Shown here piece after piece: positions 11,587-20,727 of a DNA stretch of 64,000 bases (the first letter of the stretch is position 1; each line of letters starts with the position of its first letter). This DNA is from an uncultured Collinsella sp. (lineage in GTDB: Bacteria > Actinomycetota > Coriobacteriia > Coriobacteriales > Coriobacteriaceae): assembly GCA_902492935.1 (NCBI GenBank), contig CABUNJ010000004.1:42361-106360 (forward strand), given 5' to 3'. Below the pieces are notes generated by a model. That model saw only the letters and a program-made list of their open reading frames with translations. It was not told the origin of the DNA and searched no databases. The position numbers and the translations under genes are program-made.

Positions 11587-13014
11587 ATGAAAAACTTTAT
11601 GGACGATCAGGATTTCCTGCTGAGCACCAAGACCGGCGAGGAGCTGTTCCACAACTTTGCCAAGGGCATGCCCATCGTCGACTACCACTGCCACATTTCC
11701 CCCAAGGAGATCTGGGAGGACAAGCGTTTCGAGAACATCACCGAGGTTTGGCTGGGCGGCGACCACTACAAGTGGCGCCTGATGCGTGCCAACGGCGTCG
11801 ACGAGCGTTTTATCACTGGCGACGCCCCTGCTCGCGAGAAGTTCCAAAAGTGGGCCGAGACCCTGGGTCGCTGCGTCGGCAACCCCGTCTTTGAGTGGAG
11901 CCACCTGGAGCTTAAGCGCTACTTTGGCTACGAGGGCGTCCTCAACGGCAAGACTGCCCAGGAGGTTTGGGACCTTGCCAACGCCAAGCTCGCCGAGGCC
12001 AGTTTCACCTGCCGCAACCTGATCAAGCAGTTCAACGTCCGCATGATCTGCACTACTGACGACCCCGCCGACAGCTTTGAGTGGCACAAGAAGATTGCAG
12101 CCGACGACAGCTTTGACGTTCAGGTCGTTCCCGCCATGCGCCCCGACGCCGCCCTGCGCATCGAGCGCGGCCAGGAGTTTGCCGACTACTGCAAGCGCCT
12201 CTCCGAGGTTGCCGGCGTTGAGGTCAGCGACTTCGAGGGCATGAAGGCTGCCATCTCCAAGCGCTACGACGTTGCTCACGAGCTGGGCTGCCGCGCATCC
12301 GACCACGCACTTGACTACGTTATGTACGTCCCGGCTACCGCTGACGAGATCGAGGCCATCTTTGCCAAGGGTCTGGCTGCTGAGCCGCTTACCGAGGAAG
12401 AGATCCTCAAGTACAAGACTGCCTTTATGCAGTTTGTTGCCGGCGAGTATGTTCGTCTGGGCTGGGCCATGCAGCTGCACTTTGGCTGCAAGCGCGACAA
12501 CAACCGCGCCATGTTTGCCAAGCTCGGCCCCGATACCGGCTACGACTGCATCTCCAACTACACGCCGTCCGACCAGCTCGCCGATTTCCTCAACTCCATC
12601 CAGGAGACCTGCGGCCTGCCCAAGACCATCCTGTACAGCCTGAACCCCATCGATAACACCATGATCGATACCGTCATGGGCTGCTTCCAGGAGGCTCCGA
12701 CCGCCGGTAAGATCCAGAACGGCTCCGCCTGGTGGTTCAACGACAACGAGGTCGGCATGCGCGAGCAACTCACGGCTCTGGCTAACGAGGGCGTCCTGGG
12801 CAACTTTGTGGGCATGCTTACCGACTCCCGCTCTTTCCTGTCCTATCCGCGCCACGAGTACTTCCGTCGCGTGCTGTGCAGCGTGATCGGCGAGTGGGTC
12901 GAGCAGGGCAAGTACCCGGCCGACATGGAGCTGCTGGGCAGTATCGTGCGCGACATCAGCTACAACAATGCGGTCCGCTATTTTGGCTTTGACCTGGACA
13001 CCGTCGAGGCCTAA
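11587..13014 (+). CDS. uxaC: Uronate isomerase
   Basis: A 475-residue glucuronate/galacturonate isomerase that converts D-galacturonate to D-tagaturonate (or glucuronate to fructuronate) in the cytoplasm. It belongs to the amidohydrolase superfamily, and the metal-binding HxH is His34 and His36 in VDYHCHISP. Further family stretches are WLGGDHYKWRLMRANGV, TTDDPADS and MLTDSRSFLSYPRHEYFRR. The ATG at 11587 is chosen because it matches the family N-terminus and has AAGGGG upstream; a long in-frame extension runs through the operators and cannot be coding. First gene of uxaC-uxaB-uxaA (gaps 94 and 81 nt). Confidence 0.97.
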   Translation: MKNFMDDQDFLLSTKTGEELFHNFAKGMPIVDYHCHISPKEIWEDKRFENITEVWLGGDHYKWRLMRANGVDERFITGDAPAREKFQKWAETLGRCVGNPVFEWSHLELKRYFGYEGVLNGKTAQEVWDLANAKLAEASFTCRNLIKQFNVRMICTTDDPADSFEWHKKIAADDSFDVQVVPAMRPDAALRIERGQEFADYCKRLSEVAGVEVSDFEGMKAAISKRYDVAHELGCRASDHALDYVMYVPATADEIEAIFAKGLAAEPLTEEEILKYKTAFMQFVAGEYVRLGWAMQLHFGCKRDNNRAMFAKLGPDTGYDCISNYTPSDQLADFLNSIQETCGLPKTILYSLNPIDNTMIDTVMGCFQEAPTAGKIQNGSAWWFNDNEVGMREQLTALANEGVLGNFVGMLTDSRSFLSYPRHEYFRRVLCSVIGEWVEQGKYPADMELLGSIVRDISYNNAVRYFGFDLDTVEA

Positions 13015-13108
13015 GCCCGCATCGAATCACATCGAACCCTGGGCGCCGTTGCCACACGCGGAGCCCCGTTTTGCTTGCACGCTAACAGACATCTAAGGAG
13101 ACACATAG

Positions 13109-14623
13109 ATGGAGAACATCAGCTACGATGCGCTCGAGAAGATCGGCTACAAGGGCTATTTGCTGCCCAAGGATGCTCCCGAGAAGGTTCTGCAGTTTGG
13201 CGAGGGCAATTTCCTGCGTGCCTTCGTCGATCGCTTCTTTGACATGGGCAACGAGGCCACCGGATGGAACGGCAAGGTTGTCATGGTGCAGCCCATCAGT
13301 GGCGCCCTTGGCTTTGCCGATGGTATCAACGCCCAGGACGACCTGTACACCGTGCTGGTGCGCGGCAAGGAGAACGGCAACACGGTTGACGAGTCCCGCG
13401 TGATCAGCGCCTGCAGCCGCTGCCTCAACCCGTATCGTGAGGACGACTACCGCGCCATGATGGAGGTCGCCGTCTCCGACGACCTGGAGATCATCGTCTC
13501 CAACACCACCGAGGCCGGTATCGCCTACGACCCGTCCTGCAAGGCCGACGACATGCCGCCCGCGAGCTTCCCTGCCAAGCTTGCCCAGGTCCTTCACGCC
13601 CGCTGGGCCGCCGGCAAGCCGGGCGTTATCGTGCTCGCCTGCGAGCTCATTGATCACAACGGCGAGGAGCTGCTGCGCATCATGAACCAGTACGTGAGCG
13701 ACTGGGGTTGGGAGGACGAATTTGCGCAGTGGATGGCCAACGACTGCACCGTCTGCACCACGCTCGTCGACACCATCGTACCGGGCCGTATCCGCGATCC
13801 TAAGGAGGCCGCGGCGGTTGCCGAGCGTCTGGGCTATGAGGACCCCTTCCTGGCCGTGCGCGAGCCCTTCCAGATGTGGGGCATCCAGGGCGACGAGTCG
13901 CTTGCCGAGAAGCTTCCCTTTGTGAAGGCTGGTCTTCCGGGCGTCTTTGTGACTCCCGACGTCACCCCGTACAAAAAGCGCAAGGTCCGCATCCTCAACG
14001 GTGCCCACACCGCCTTCGTTCCGGGTTCCTGGGTTGCCGGCTTTGATATCGTGCGCGACTGCATGCATGACGAGACCATTCGCGGCTTCATGAACACCAT
14101 GCTCTACGACGAGGTCATTCCGACGCTTGCCGCCGACTTGGATGTCGAGGACTGCAAGGCCTTTGCCGCCGCCGTCGAAAACCGCTTCGACAACCCGTTT
14201 ATTGATCATGCGCTGCTCTCCATCTGCCTCAACTCCACGGCTAAGTGGCGCGCTCGCGACCTGCCCACGCTCAAGGACTACGTTGCCGAGACCGGCAACC
14301 TGCCCAAGTGCCTGGCGACGAGCCTCGCTACGCTCATCTCCTTCTACACGCAGGAGCTCGTGTCCCGCGAGGGCGACGGCCTGCACCTGCGTCGCTCCGA
14401 CGGCACCGAGTACACCGCTCAGGACGACGCCTTCGTGCTCGACTTCTACGCCGCCCATGCCGGCGCCGACGATGCCCAGCTGGTGCACGACGTGCTCACC
14501 AACGAGCAGATGTGGGGCGAGGACCTTACGCAGATCGCAGGTCTTGAGGAATTTGTCGTCAGCGCGCTCGCCGTCGTGCGTACCGAGGGCGCCAAGCAGG
14601 CCTTCGCCAACGCTCAGGCGTAA
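13109..14623 (+). CDS. uxaB: Tagaturonate reductase (altronate oxidoreductase)
   Basis: A 504-residue member of the long-chain mannitol dehydrogenase family that reduces D-tagaturonate to D-altronate with NADH. The N-terminal nucleotide-binding segment has FGEGNFLRAF (30-39). The catalytic KxxxxNxxH is Lys292, Asn297 and His300 in KVRILNGAH. FVPGSWVAGFDIVRDCM follows, as in UxaB. AAGGAG precedes the ATG. It lies between the isomerase and the altronate dehydratase, so tagaturonate rather than fructuronate (UxuB) is the likely substrate; UxuB would be paired with mannonate dehydratase, which is absent. Confidence 0.92.
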   Translation: MENISYDALEKIGYKGYLLPKDAPEKVLQFGEGNFLRAFVDRFFDMGNEATGWNGKVVMVQPISGALGFADGINAQDDLYTVLVRGKENGNTVDESRVISACSRCLNPYREDDYRAMMEVAVSDDLEIIVSNTTEAGIAYDPSCKADDMPPASFPAKLAQVLHARWAAGKPGVIVLACELIDHNGEELLRIMNQYVSDWGWEDEFAQWMANDCTVCTTLVDTIVPGRIRDPKEAAAVAERLGYEDPFLAVREPFQMWGIQGDESLAEKLPFVKAGLPGVFVTPDVTPYKKRKVRILNGAHTAFVPGSWVAGFDIVRDCMHDETIRGFMNTMLYDEVIPTLAADLDVEDCKAFAAAVENRFDNPFIDHALLSICLNSTAKWRARDLPTLKDYVAETGNLPKCLATSLATLISFYTQELVSREGDGLHLRRSDGTEYTAQDDAFVLDFYAAHAGADDAQLVHDVLTNEQMWGEDLTQIAGLEEFVVSALAVVRTEGAKQAFANAQA

Positions 14624-14635
14624 ATTTCCGGCGCA

Positions 14636-14665
14636 GACGCGGGCGCGGGACGGCGTGCCCGCGTC
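14636..14665 (+). other. GC hairpin between uxaB and uxaA
   Basis: GACGCGGGC pairs with GCCCGCGTC over a 12-nt loop. With no T-run it is not a terminator. It might stabilise the 3' end of a processed uxaCB message. Confidence 0.4.
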
Positions 14666-14704
14666 TCGACTTCTGCTCAACCTGTAGGGTTAGGACCATT
14701 TGCA

Positions 14705-16189
14705 ATGAACACTATCCAGATCAATCCGGCCGACAACGTGATCGTCGCGCTGTCGCCGCTTACCAAGGGCACCGCCGTTGCGGTACCCGGGGTGGGCGAG
14801 GTCGTGGCCGCGGAGGATATTCCGCAGGGTCATAAGATGGCCGTGCGCTCGATTGCCGCGGGGGAGGACGTCATCAAGTACGGCTTGCCCATCGGACACG
14901 TGACGGGCGATGTCCAGCCCGGTCAGTGGCTTCATACACATAATGTCAAGACTAACCTTTCGGGCGAGGTCGAGTACACCTACAACCCCACACATCCGGT
15001 CGTGGATCCCGTTGAGCCCGAGACCTTTATGGGGTTCCGCCGCGCCGACGGTCGTGCCGCGACGCGTAATGAGCTGTGGATCATCCCCACGGTCGGCTGT
15101 GTCAACGAAGTCGCCCGTGCCATGTGCGAGCAGGCCCAGGATCTGGTCGATGGCTCGCTGGAGGGTGTTTACTACTTCCCGCATCCCTTTGGCTGCTCGC
15201 AGACCGGCGCCGACCATGCCCAGACGCGTCGTCTGCTGGTGGCGCTCTCGCGTCATCCTAATGCGGCCGGCGTGCTGTTCCTGTCGCTCGGTTGTGAGAA
15301 CTGCACGCATCAGCAGGTGCTCGACGAGCTCGGTGACTTCGATCACGAGCGCGTCCGTTTCCTCACCTGCCAGGATGTCGCCGACGAGCAGATCGAGGGC
15401 CACAAGATTCTGGCCGAGCTGGCAGACCTCGCCAAGCAGGCCAAGCGCGAGCCCATTTTGGCCTCCGAGCTGGTTATTGGACTTAAGTGCGGCGGCTCCG
15501 ACGGCCTTTCGGGCATTACCGCCAATCCCACGATCGGTCGCGTGAGCGATATGGTTGTCGCCCGCGGCGGCACGTCGGTGCTTACCGAGGTGCCCGAGAT
15601 GTTTGGCGCCGAGAGTATCCTGCTCGATCGCTGTGAGAACGAGCAGGTCTTTAACGCCGCTTCCGACATGCTCAATGGCTTTAAGGACTACTTTATTAGC
15701 CACGGCGAGGTCGTCTACGAGAACCCGAGCCCCGGCAACAAGGACGGCGGTATTACCACGCTCGAGGACAAGAGCTGCGGCTGCGTGCAAAAAGGCGGGT
15801 CTGCCCCCATCGTCGACGTGCTGCCGTATGCCGGCCAGGCAACTAAACACGGCCTGAACATGCTGTGCGGTCCGGGCAACGACATGGTATCCACCACGGC
15901 GTTGACGGCTGCCGGCTGCCACGTGATTCTGTTCTCGACCGGTCGCGGCACGCCGTTTGGCGCGCCGGCGCCTACGCTCAAGGTGTTCACCAACCAGCGT
16001 CTGTGCGACCATAAGGCCAATTGGATGGACTTTAACGCCGGCGTGATTGCCACGGGTGAGCGCACGCTCGACGAGGCCGCTCACGATTTGTACCAGCTGG
16101 TGCTACAGACGGCGAGCGGTAAGCTCACGAGTGCCGAGCGTCGTGGCTGTCACGAGATCAGCATCTGGAAGGACGGCGTCTGCCTGTAG
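14705..16189 (+). CDS. uxaA: Altronate dehydratase
   Basis: A 494-residue UxaA-family dehydratase converting D-altronate to 2-keto-3-deoxygluconate (KDG). The N-terminal SAF domain (about 1-95) has HKMAVRSIAAGEDVIKYG. The large C-terminal galactarate/altronate dehydratase domain has RNELWIIPTVGCVNEVA, FPHPFGCSQTGADHAQT, LGCENCTHQQ and KCGGSDGLSGITANP, with the conserved Cys residues of the metal site. Full length for the family. It closes the galacturonate branch that UxaC and UxaB begin, delivering KDG to the KDG kinase encoded 26 kb downstream. It ends before a strong terminator. Confidence 0.96.
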   Translation: MNTIQINPADNVIVALSPLTKGTAVAVPGVGEVVAAEDIPQGHKMAVRSIAAGEDVIKYGLPIGHVTGDVQPGQWLHTHNVKTNLSGEVEYTYNPTHPVVDPVEPETFMGFRRADGRAATRNELWIIPTVGCVNEVARAMCEQAQDLVDGSLEGVYYFPHPFGCSQTGADHAQTRRLLVALSRHPNAAGVLFLSLGCENCTHQQVLDELGDFDHERVRFLTCQDVADEQIEGHKILAELADLAKQAKREPILASELVIGLKCGGSDGLSGITANPTIGRVSDMVVARGGTSVLTEVPEMFGAESILLDRCENEQVFNAASDMLNGFKDYFISHGEVVYENPSPGNKDGGITTLEDKSCGCVQKGGSAPIVDVLPYAGQATKHGLNMLCGPGNDMVSTTALTAAGCHVILFSTGRGTPFGAPAPTLKVFTNQRLCDHKANWMDFNAGVIATGERTLDEAAHDLYQLVLQTASGKLTSAERRGCHEISIWKDGVCL

Positions 16190-16225
16190 TGGCAAATGCA
16201 CCCAAGCGTAGCGCTATGTCGTCGG

Positions 16226-16261
16226 CCCCGTCGGGAGTGTTCCCGGCGGGGTTTTCGTTTT
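16226..16261 (+). terminator. Rho-independent terminator after uxaA
   Basis: CCCCGTCGGGA pairs with TCCCGGCGGGG over GTGT, followed by TTTTCGTTTT. Confidence 0.92.
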
Positions 16262-16290
16262 GTGGTTAAGTGAAAAAATTGGAAAATACG

Positions 16291-16464
16291 ATAAACGTTC
16301 ACCTATCTCATGGGTGTCCAGCATGGCATCTTTACCAGCAGACAATAGGTCTTAGAGCCTCAATTGTGTCCGTTCAGCGATAAAAAACGACCGTTCGGGG
16401 ATAATATGCAAGTGAACGTTCACCTCTTGTAAGGAATCGCGCATAATCTAGATAAACGTTCACC
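16291..16464 (+). promoter_or_regulatory. Promoter of the GPH importer with three AACGTTCACC sites
   Basis: A full GTGAACGTTCAC is at 16412-16423; variant sites ATAAACGTTCACC lie near 16291 and 16452. TTCACC (16419-16424), 17 nt and CATAAT (16442-16447) make a good promoter. As at uxaC, one site covers the -35 and one the start region; the distal site at 16291 could allow looping. This and the uxaA terminator account for the 16190-16542 gap. Confidence 0.75.
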
Positions 16465-16542
16465 CTGAACGCTGGGCAGACAGATGTCAGTGTGGACTCA
16501 AATGTCTTGTTACAAGACAATCGAGAAAAGAGAGGGAGCTCG

Positions 16543-18102
16543 ATGACTAATAAGATCGGAAAAAAGCGTAAGATCACATTCTGGACGCGCTTGGGCTTTG
16601 GTATGGGCGGTATGCTCAATTCCGGTGCCCTGACCTTTACGCACAGCTACATGGTGCTGTTCCTGTCCACGGAGTGTGGCCTGTCCGCGGGCGAGGCTGC
16701 ACTGATCAGCTCGTTTGCCATCTATGTCAACGCCATTCTTTGCCCGCTGATGGGCTTTGTGGCCGATAACTTCTATGCCACTAAGATTGGCCGCATCTTT
16801 GGTCGTCGTCGTTTCTGGATCTTGCTGGCCATCCCGATGATGATCGCCGAGCCGCTCATCTTCGTGGCTACGCCGTTTGGTTTCCCGTACTACTTTGTGC
16901 TGTACCTGATCTACAACGTCGCGTACACGTTCTGCACCGCCAACCTGTCGCCGCTTACCATCGAGATGACCGACGACTTTAAGGAGCGTACGTACCTTAC
17001 CGGCTACAAGCATCTCTTTGGTAACGCCGCCGGCTTCCTGATGGCAGCACTCGTCGGCTTTGGCTTTGGCACCTTCGGTGAGACCAACCCGTTCAGCTAC
17101 TTCATCATCGCTACGGTCAACGCTTCGGTCATGGCAATCTCGCTGCTCTGCGTGTACCTGTCCACGTGGGAGCACACCCCCGAGGAGGTCGCTCAGGAGA
17201 AGATCGAGAGTGTCGGCGAGGGCATCAAGAAGTTCTTTATCGACGTTATCTCCACCTTCCGCAACAAGTCCTTCCGCAAGGTCCTGTATGCACAGGTCTC
17301 CACGAAGCTCGCTGCTGCCTGCTGGTCTGCCTGCCTGTCCTTCTTCATCGTCTACTGCCTGCAGATTCCTAAGTCCTACGAGTCCGTGATGGAGATGCCT
17401 GGCAAGGTCGTCGCTATCGTCTGCACCGCCATCTGGGTCGCCCTCATGGCCAAGAAGGGCTTCCACAAGTCTTGGTACCTCGCAAATGTCGGTTGCGCTG
17501 CGTGCATCATCGCCTACAACTACTTCGCCTTTGGTCAGATCAACGGCACCTCCACGGTCGCCATCGCCATGATCGCCTACCCCGTCATCTTCGCCATCTG
17601 GAAGTTCTTCTACGTCGGCTTCCAGTATCTGCCCGATGTCCTGCTCAACTACATCCCCGATGTCGATGAGCTCATCACCCTGCGTCGTCGCGAGGGCATC
17701 TACAGCTCCGCGCAGCAGCTCTGCCAGCAGATCGCCCAGGCTATCGCCGTCAACGTATGGGCTATCGTCCTTGCTGCCTCCGGCTTCATTCAGACCGCCG
17801 GCAATAGCGACGCCGTGACCCAGCCCGCTACCGTTCCTCTGTATATCTGCGGCTACATGATCATCGGCTGCGCCGGCTTCTTCCTGCTTGCGGCCGTCCT
17901 TGCCCGCGGCATCAAGATCGACAAGGAGCAGTGCGACATCCTTTGCGACGAGATTCACCGCGTCAAGGAGGGTGGCAAGATGGCCGACGTCAAGCCCGAG
18001 GTCAAGGCGCTTTGCGAGGAGCTCTCCGGCTTTAAGTACGAGGACTGCTTTGCCCACAACAACGTTGGCTTCCAGGACGGTAGCGTAACCCCGGCCGAGT
18101 AA
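16543..18102 (+). CDS. GPH-family glycoside/uronide:cation symporter
   Basis: A 519-residue, about twelve-helix MFS-type transporter of the glycoside-pentoside-hexuronide:cation symporter family. It begins with a Lys-rich cytosolic end (MTNKIGKKRKITFWTRLGFG), followed by GGMLNSGALTFTHSYMVLF. Other cues are PLMGFVADN in the first cytosolic loop and FGRRRFWILLAIPM. The C-terminal cytosolic tail is long. It sits between the galacturonate genes and the cytoplasmic polygalacturonase and has its own operator set, so it is the likely importer of oligogalacturonides or galacturonate. AGAGGGAG supports the ATG at 16543. Substrate specificity is inferred from context only. Confidence 0.85.
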   Translation: MTNKIGKKRKITFWTRLGFGMGGMLNSGALTFTHSYMVLFLSTECGLSAGEAALISSFAIYVNAILCPLMGFVADNFYATKIGRIFGRRRFWILLAIPMMIAEPLIFVATPFGFPYYFVLYLIYNVAYTFCTANLSPLTIEMTDDFKERTYLTGYKHLFGNAAGFLMAALVGFGFGTFGETNPFSYFIIATVNASVMAISLLCVYLSTWEHTPEEVAQEKIESVGEGIKKFFIDVISTFRNKSFRKVLYAQVSTKLAAACWSACLSFFIVYCLQIPKSYESVMEMPGKVVAIVCTAIWVALMAKKGFHKSWYLANVGCAACIIAYNYFAFGQINGTSTVAIAMIAYPVIFAIWKFFYVGFQYLPDVLLNYIPDVDELITLRRREGIYSSAQQLCQQIAQAIAVNVWAIVLAASGFIQTAGNSDAVTQPATVPLYICGYMIIGCAGFFLLAAVLARGIKIDKEQCDILCDEIHRVKEGGKMADVKPEVKALCEELSGFKYEDCFAHNNVGFQDGSVTPAE

Positions 18103-18126
18103 GTCCGACATATCGTCTAAATCACA

Positions 18127-18170
18127 GGGCCGTGCCACCGGAATTCCGCCGGCAGGCACGGCCCTTTTTT
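18127..18170 (+). terminator. Rho-independent terminator after the GPH importer
   Basis: GGGCCGTGCC pairs with GGCACGGCCC, with an inner CCGGAATTCCGCCGG fold, then TTTTTT. A TACAAT -10 candidate at 18178-18183 follows for the GH28 gene. Confidence 0.92.
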
Positions 18171-18217
18171 AACAGCGTACAATTTGCCTTTAGAGCATCT
18201 TTTTGAGGGAGAAATCC

Positions 18218-19813
18218 ATGGAGACGAACGTTATCTGGCGCAACGCCCGCGCGGCCGTGATCGAGCTTGACGACGGCGGCTACTTTACCTGTGCCGATAC
18301 GTGGGAGATCTTTGTCAACGACGAGCCCGCCGGTACCACGAATACGGTCGAGACCTATGTCGACGGCCTGATCCCCGGCAAGCGCAACCTGGTTCGTTTT
18401 GTTTGTGGCGAGCGTGAGCTGAGCGTAGGTGTCACCACGCCGGCTGAGCCCTTTACCATCAACGTTCGCGACTGTGGCGCCAAGGGCGATGACGAGCACG
18501 ACGACACCACCAACATCCAGGCTGCCATCATGGCCTGCCCCAAGGGCGGCCGCGTGCTGATCCCCGCCGGTAGTTATCGCATCAAGTCTCTCTTCCTTAA
18601 GAGCAATATCAACATCGAGCTCGCCGAGGGAGCGGTGCTGCTGGCCCGCCACGATCGTGCCGCGCTTGCCTACATTCCGGGAACGGTCACGGGCAACGAG
18701 GGCGCCGGGTATGCCGGCACCGATATGCTGCCCCTGGGCCGCTGGGAGGGCGAGAGCTTCTCGACCTACTGTTCTACCTTTACGGGTCTGGGCGTGCACG
18801 ACGTGTGCATCTATGGTCGCGGCGCGATTGACGGTCAGACCGATTTTGCCGAGGACAACTGGTGGAACAAGGACTTTAAGAACATCTTTCGCCCGGAGGA
18901 GGGCCGCGAGGTCGCCCGTCCGCGCATGATCTTCCTGTCCGAGTGCCAAAACGTGAGCCTTGCCGGCTTTACCGTGCGCAACAGCCCGGCGTGGAATATC
19001 CATCCCGTCCTGTGCGAGCATGTCGACGCGCTTTGCCTGTCGATCGAGGGTCCCAAGAACTCCCACAACACCGACGGTTTCGATCCCGAGAGCTGCGGCT
19101 TTGTCCGCATCCTTGGCTGTCAGTTCTCGGTGGGCGACGACTGCATCGCCATCAAGAGCGGCAAGCTGGGCATTGAGCCCGAGCTTCGTCCCGCTACGCA
19201 CGACGTGCTGATCTCTCACTGCTACATGCACGATGGTCACGGCGCCGTGGTCCTGGGTTCAGAGGCTGCCGGCGGCATCAAGGACCTTACCGTGAGCAAG
19301 TGCCTCTTTGAGCGCACCGACCGCGGCCTGCGCGTCAAGACCCGCCGTGGACGCGGCAAGGATGCCGTCAACGAGGGCATTACCTTTGAGCACATTCGCA
19401 TGGACGAGGTGCTCACGCCCTTCGTGGTCAACTCCTTCTACTTCTGTGACAAGGATGGCAAGACCGATTACGTGCAGTCTCGCGAGGCACTGCCCGTCGA
19501 CGACCGCACGCCCGGCTTTGGTGCCACGACGTTTTGCGATATCGAGGCCACTAACTGCCACGCGGCCGCTGCCTACATCACGGGCCTGCCCGAGAGTAAA
19601 GTAACGCGCCTGACGTTCCAGGATGTCCACGTGACCTTCGCGCCGGATGCCGAGCCCTTTGCCCCGGCCATGGCCTGCGGCGTTGAGCCCATGGTGCGCC
19701 AGGGCATCATCGCGCAAAACGTCAAGGTGCTCGATCTGCAAAATGTGGTTATTGAGGGCCAGGACGGCGAGGAGCTGCAGCTCCAGAACGTCGACAAGGT
19801 TATCCGTTCCTAA
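18218..19813 (+). CDS. Cytoplasmic GH28 polygalacturonase/rhamnogalacturonase-type hydrolase
   Basis: A 531-residue GH28 right-handed beta-helix enzyme that hydrolyses alpha-1,4 links in pectic oligosaccharides. The catalytic motifs are complete: NTDGFD (Asp286, Asp289), GDDC (Asp307, Asp308), GHG with His341, and RVK (372-374). An N-terminal segment (1-75) precedes the beta-helix, which starts at INVRDCGAKGDDEHDDTTNI. No signal peptide is present, so it must act on imported oligomers. The ATG at 18218 is chosen for GAGGGAG upstream. Endo versus exo action and galacturonan versus xylogalacturonan specificity cannot be read here; the cytoplasmic site favours exo-action on short chains. Confidence 0.92.
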   Translation: METNVIWRNARAAVIELDDGGYFTCADTWEIFVNDEPAGTTNTVETYVDGLIPGKRNLVRFVCGERELSVGVTTPAEPFTINVRDCGAKGDDEHDDTTNIQAAIMACPKGGRVLIPAGSYRIKSLFLKSNINIELAEGAVLLARHDRAALAYIPGTVTGNEGAGYAGTDMLPLGRWEGESFSTYCSTFTGLGVHDVCIYGRGAIDGQTDFAEDNWWNKDFKNIFRPEEGREVARPRMIFLSECQNVSLAGFTVRNSPAWNIHPVLCEHVDALCLSIEGPKNSHNTDGFDPESCGFVRILGCQFSVGDDCIAIKSGKLGIEPELRPATHDVLISHCYMHDGHGAVVLGSEAAGGIKDLTVSKCLFERTDRGLRVKTRRGRGKDAVNEGITFEHIRMDEVLTPFVVNSFYFCDKDGKTDYVQSREALPVDDRTPGFGATTFCDIEATNCHAAAAYITGLPESKVTRLTFQDVHVTFAPDAEPFAPAMACGVEPMVRQGIIAQNVKVLDLQNVVIEGQDGEELQLQNVDKVIRS

Positions 19814-19829
19814 CTCGGGTTGATGACCA

Positions 19830-19864
19830 GGGCTGCATTGTCGGATAGATCGGCAATGCAGCCC
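19830..19864 (+). terminator. Hairpin after the GH28 gene
   Basis: GGGCTGCATTG pairs with CAATGCAGCCC. The following T-run is poor (TTGTG), so termination may be partial and the esterases downstream may be read through. Confidence 0.6.
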
Positions 19865-19917
19865 TTGTGCGATACGGCCGTGTGCGCTGCGCTACGCATC
19901 ATGGTGAAAGGGAATAC

Positions 19918-20727
19918 ATGCTCAATAAAACGATTCCTGTCGGGGTCGATGGCTCGTCTGCCACGATTACGTCTTATGTTTTTGCCCCGACCGAAGATGC
20001 TTATGCTTTAAAACCGCTGCCTGCAGTTGTGGTCGTGCCAGGAGGCGGCTACGATCACGTTTCGCCGCGCGAAGGCGAGCCGGTAGCGCTTCGTTTGTTG
20101 GCGATGGGCTACCAAGCGTTTGTACTGAACTATTCGGTTGCTCCGGCTGTCTATCCGCTGGCATTGCAAGAACTCGCGCGGGCGGTCGATACCGTCCGAG
20201 GCCATGCGGCAGAGTACTGTGTCGATCCTGATCGGATTACGGTCATGGGTTTTTCGGCCGGTGGGCATCTGGTTGGCTTGCTCGGGGCGCTTTGGGACCA
20301 ACTCTGGCTTGCAGAGTCGATCGCGGCATCGCCTGAGTCGATTCGGCCTGACGCACTTTGCTTGGGCTATCCGGTCGTAAGCTCGGGGGCCTATGCTCAT
20401 CGTGGTTCGTTTGAACACCTAACGGGTGCCGATGGCGCTTTGGCTCAAAAGTTGTCGATCGAGAATATGGTGGGCGAGGGCTTCCCCCGTACGTTCTTGT
20501 GGCATACCGCCGAGGATGCATCGGTACCAGTTCAAAATAGCCTCCTTCTTGCGCAGGCTCTTGCCGACCACGGGATTGGCTTTAGCCTACATGTCTTTCC
20601 GCATGGAAAGCATGGGGCATCGCTTGCTACGGCCCTAACGGCATTTAAGGGCTGCGCCGAGCATATTCAGCCACAGGTTCAGGGCTGGCCTGAGCAGTTC
20701 GCTTCCTGGGAGCGTGATGGACGATGA
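19918..20727 (+). CDS. Alpha/beta-hydrolase carbohydrate esterase (Aes/BD-FAE-like)
   Basis: A 269-residue alpha/beta hydrolase. The oxyanion-hole segment is PGGGYDHVSPREGEP (about 41-55), the nucleophile is Ser113 in GFSAGGH, and the likely acid and base are Asp200 (TAEDASVP) and His232 (HGKHG). It resembles acetyl-xylan/feruloyl esterases encoded in polysaccharide loci. No signal peptide. AAAGGGA precedes the ATG at 19918; an in-frame extension overlaps the GH28 hairpin and is discarded. It overlaps the next gene by four bases (ATGA), so the two esterases are translationally coupled. Removal of acetyl groups from pectic oligomers is the likely job, inferred from context. Confidence 0.85.
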   Translation: MLNKTIPVGVDGSSATITSYVFAPTEDAYALKPLPAVVVVPGGGYDHVSPREGEPVALRLLAMGYQAFVLNYSVAPAVYPLALQELARAVDTVRGHAAEYCVDPDRITVMGFSAGGHLVGLLGALWDQLWLAESIAASPESIRPDALCLGYPVVSSGAYAHRGSFEHLTGADGALAQKLSIENMVGEGFPRTFLWHTAEDASVPVQNSLLLAQALADHGIGFSLHVFPHGKHGASLATALTAFKGCAEHIQPQVQGWPEQFASWERDGR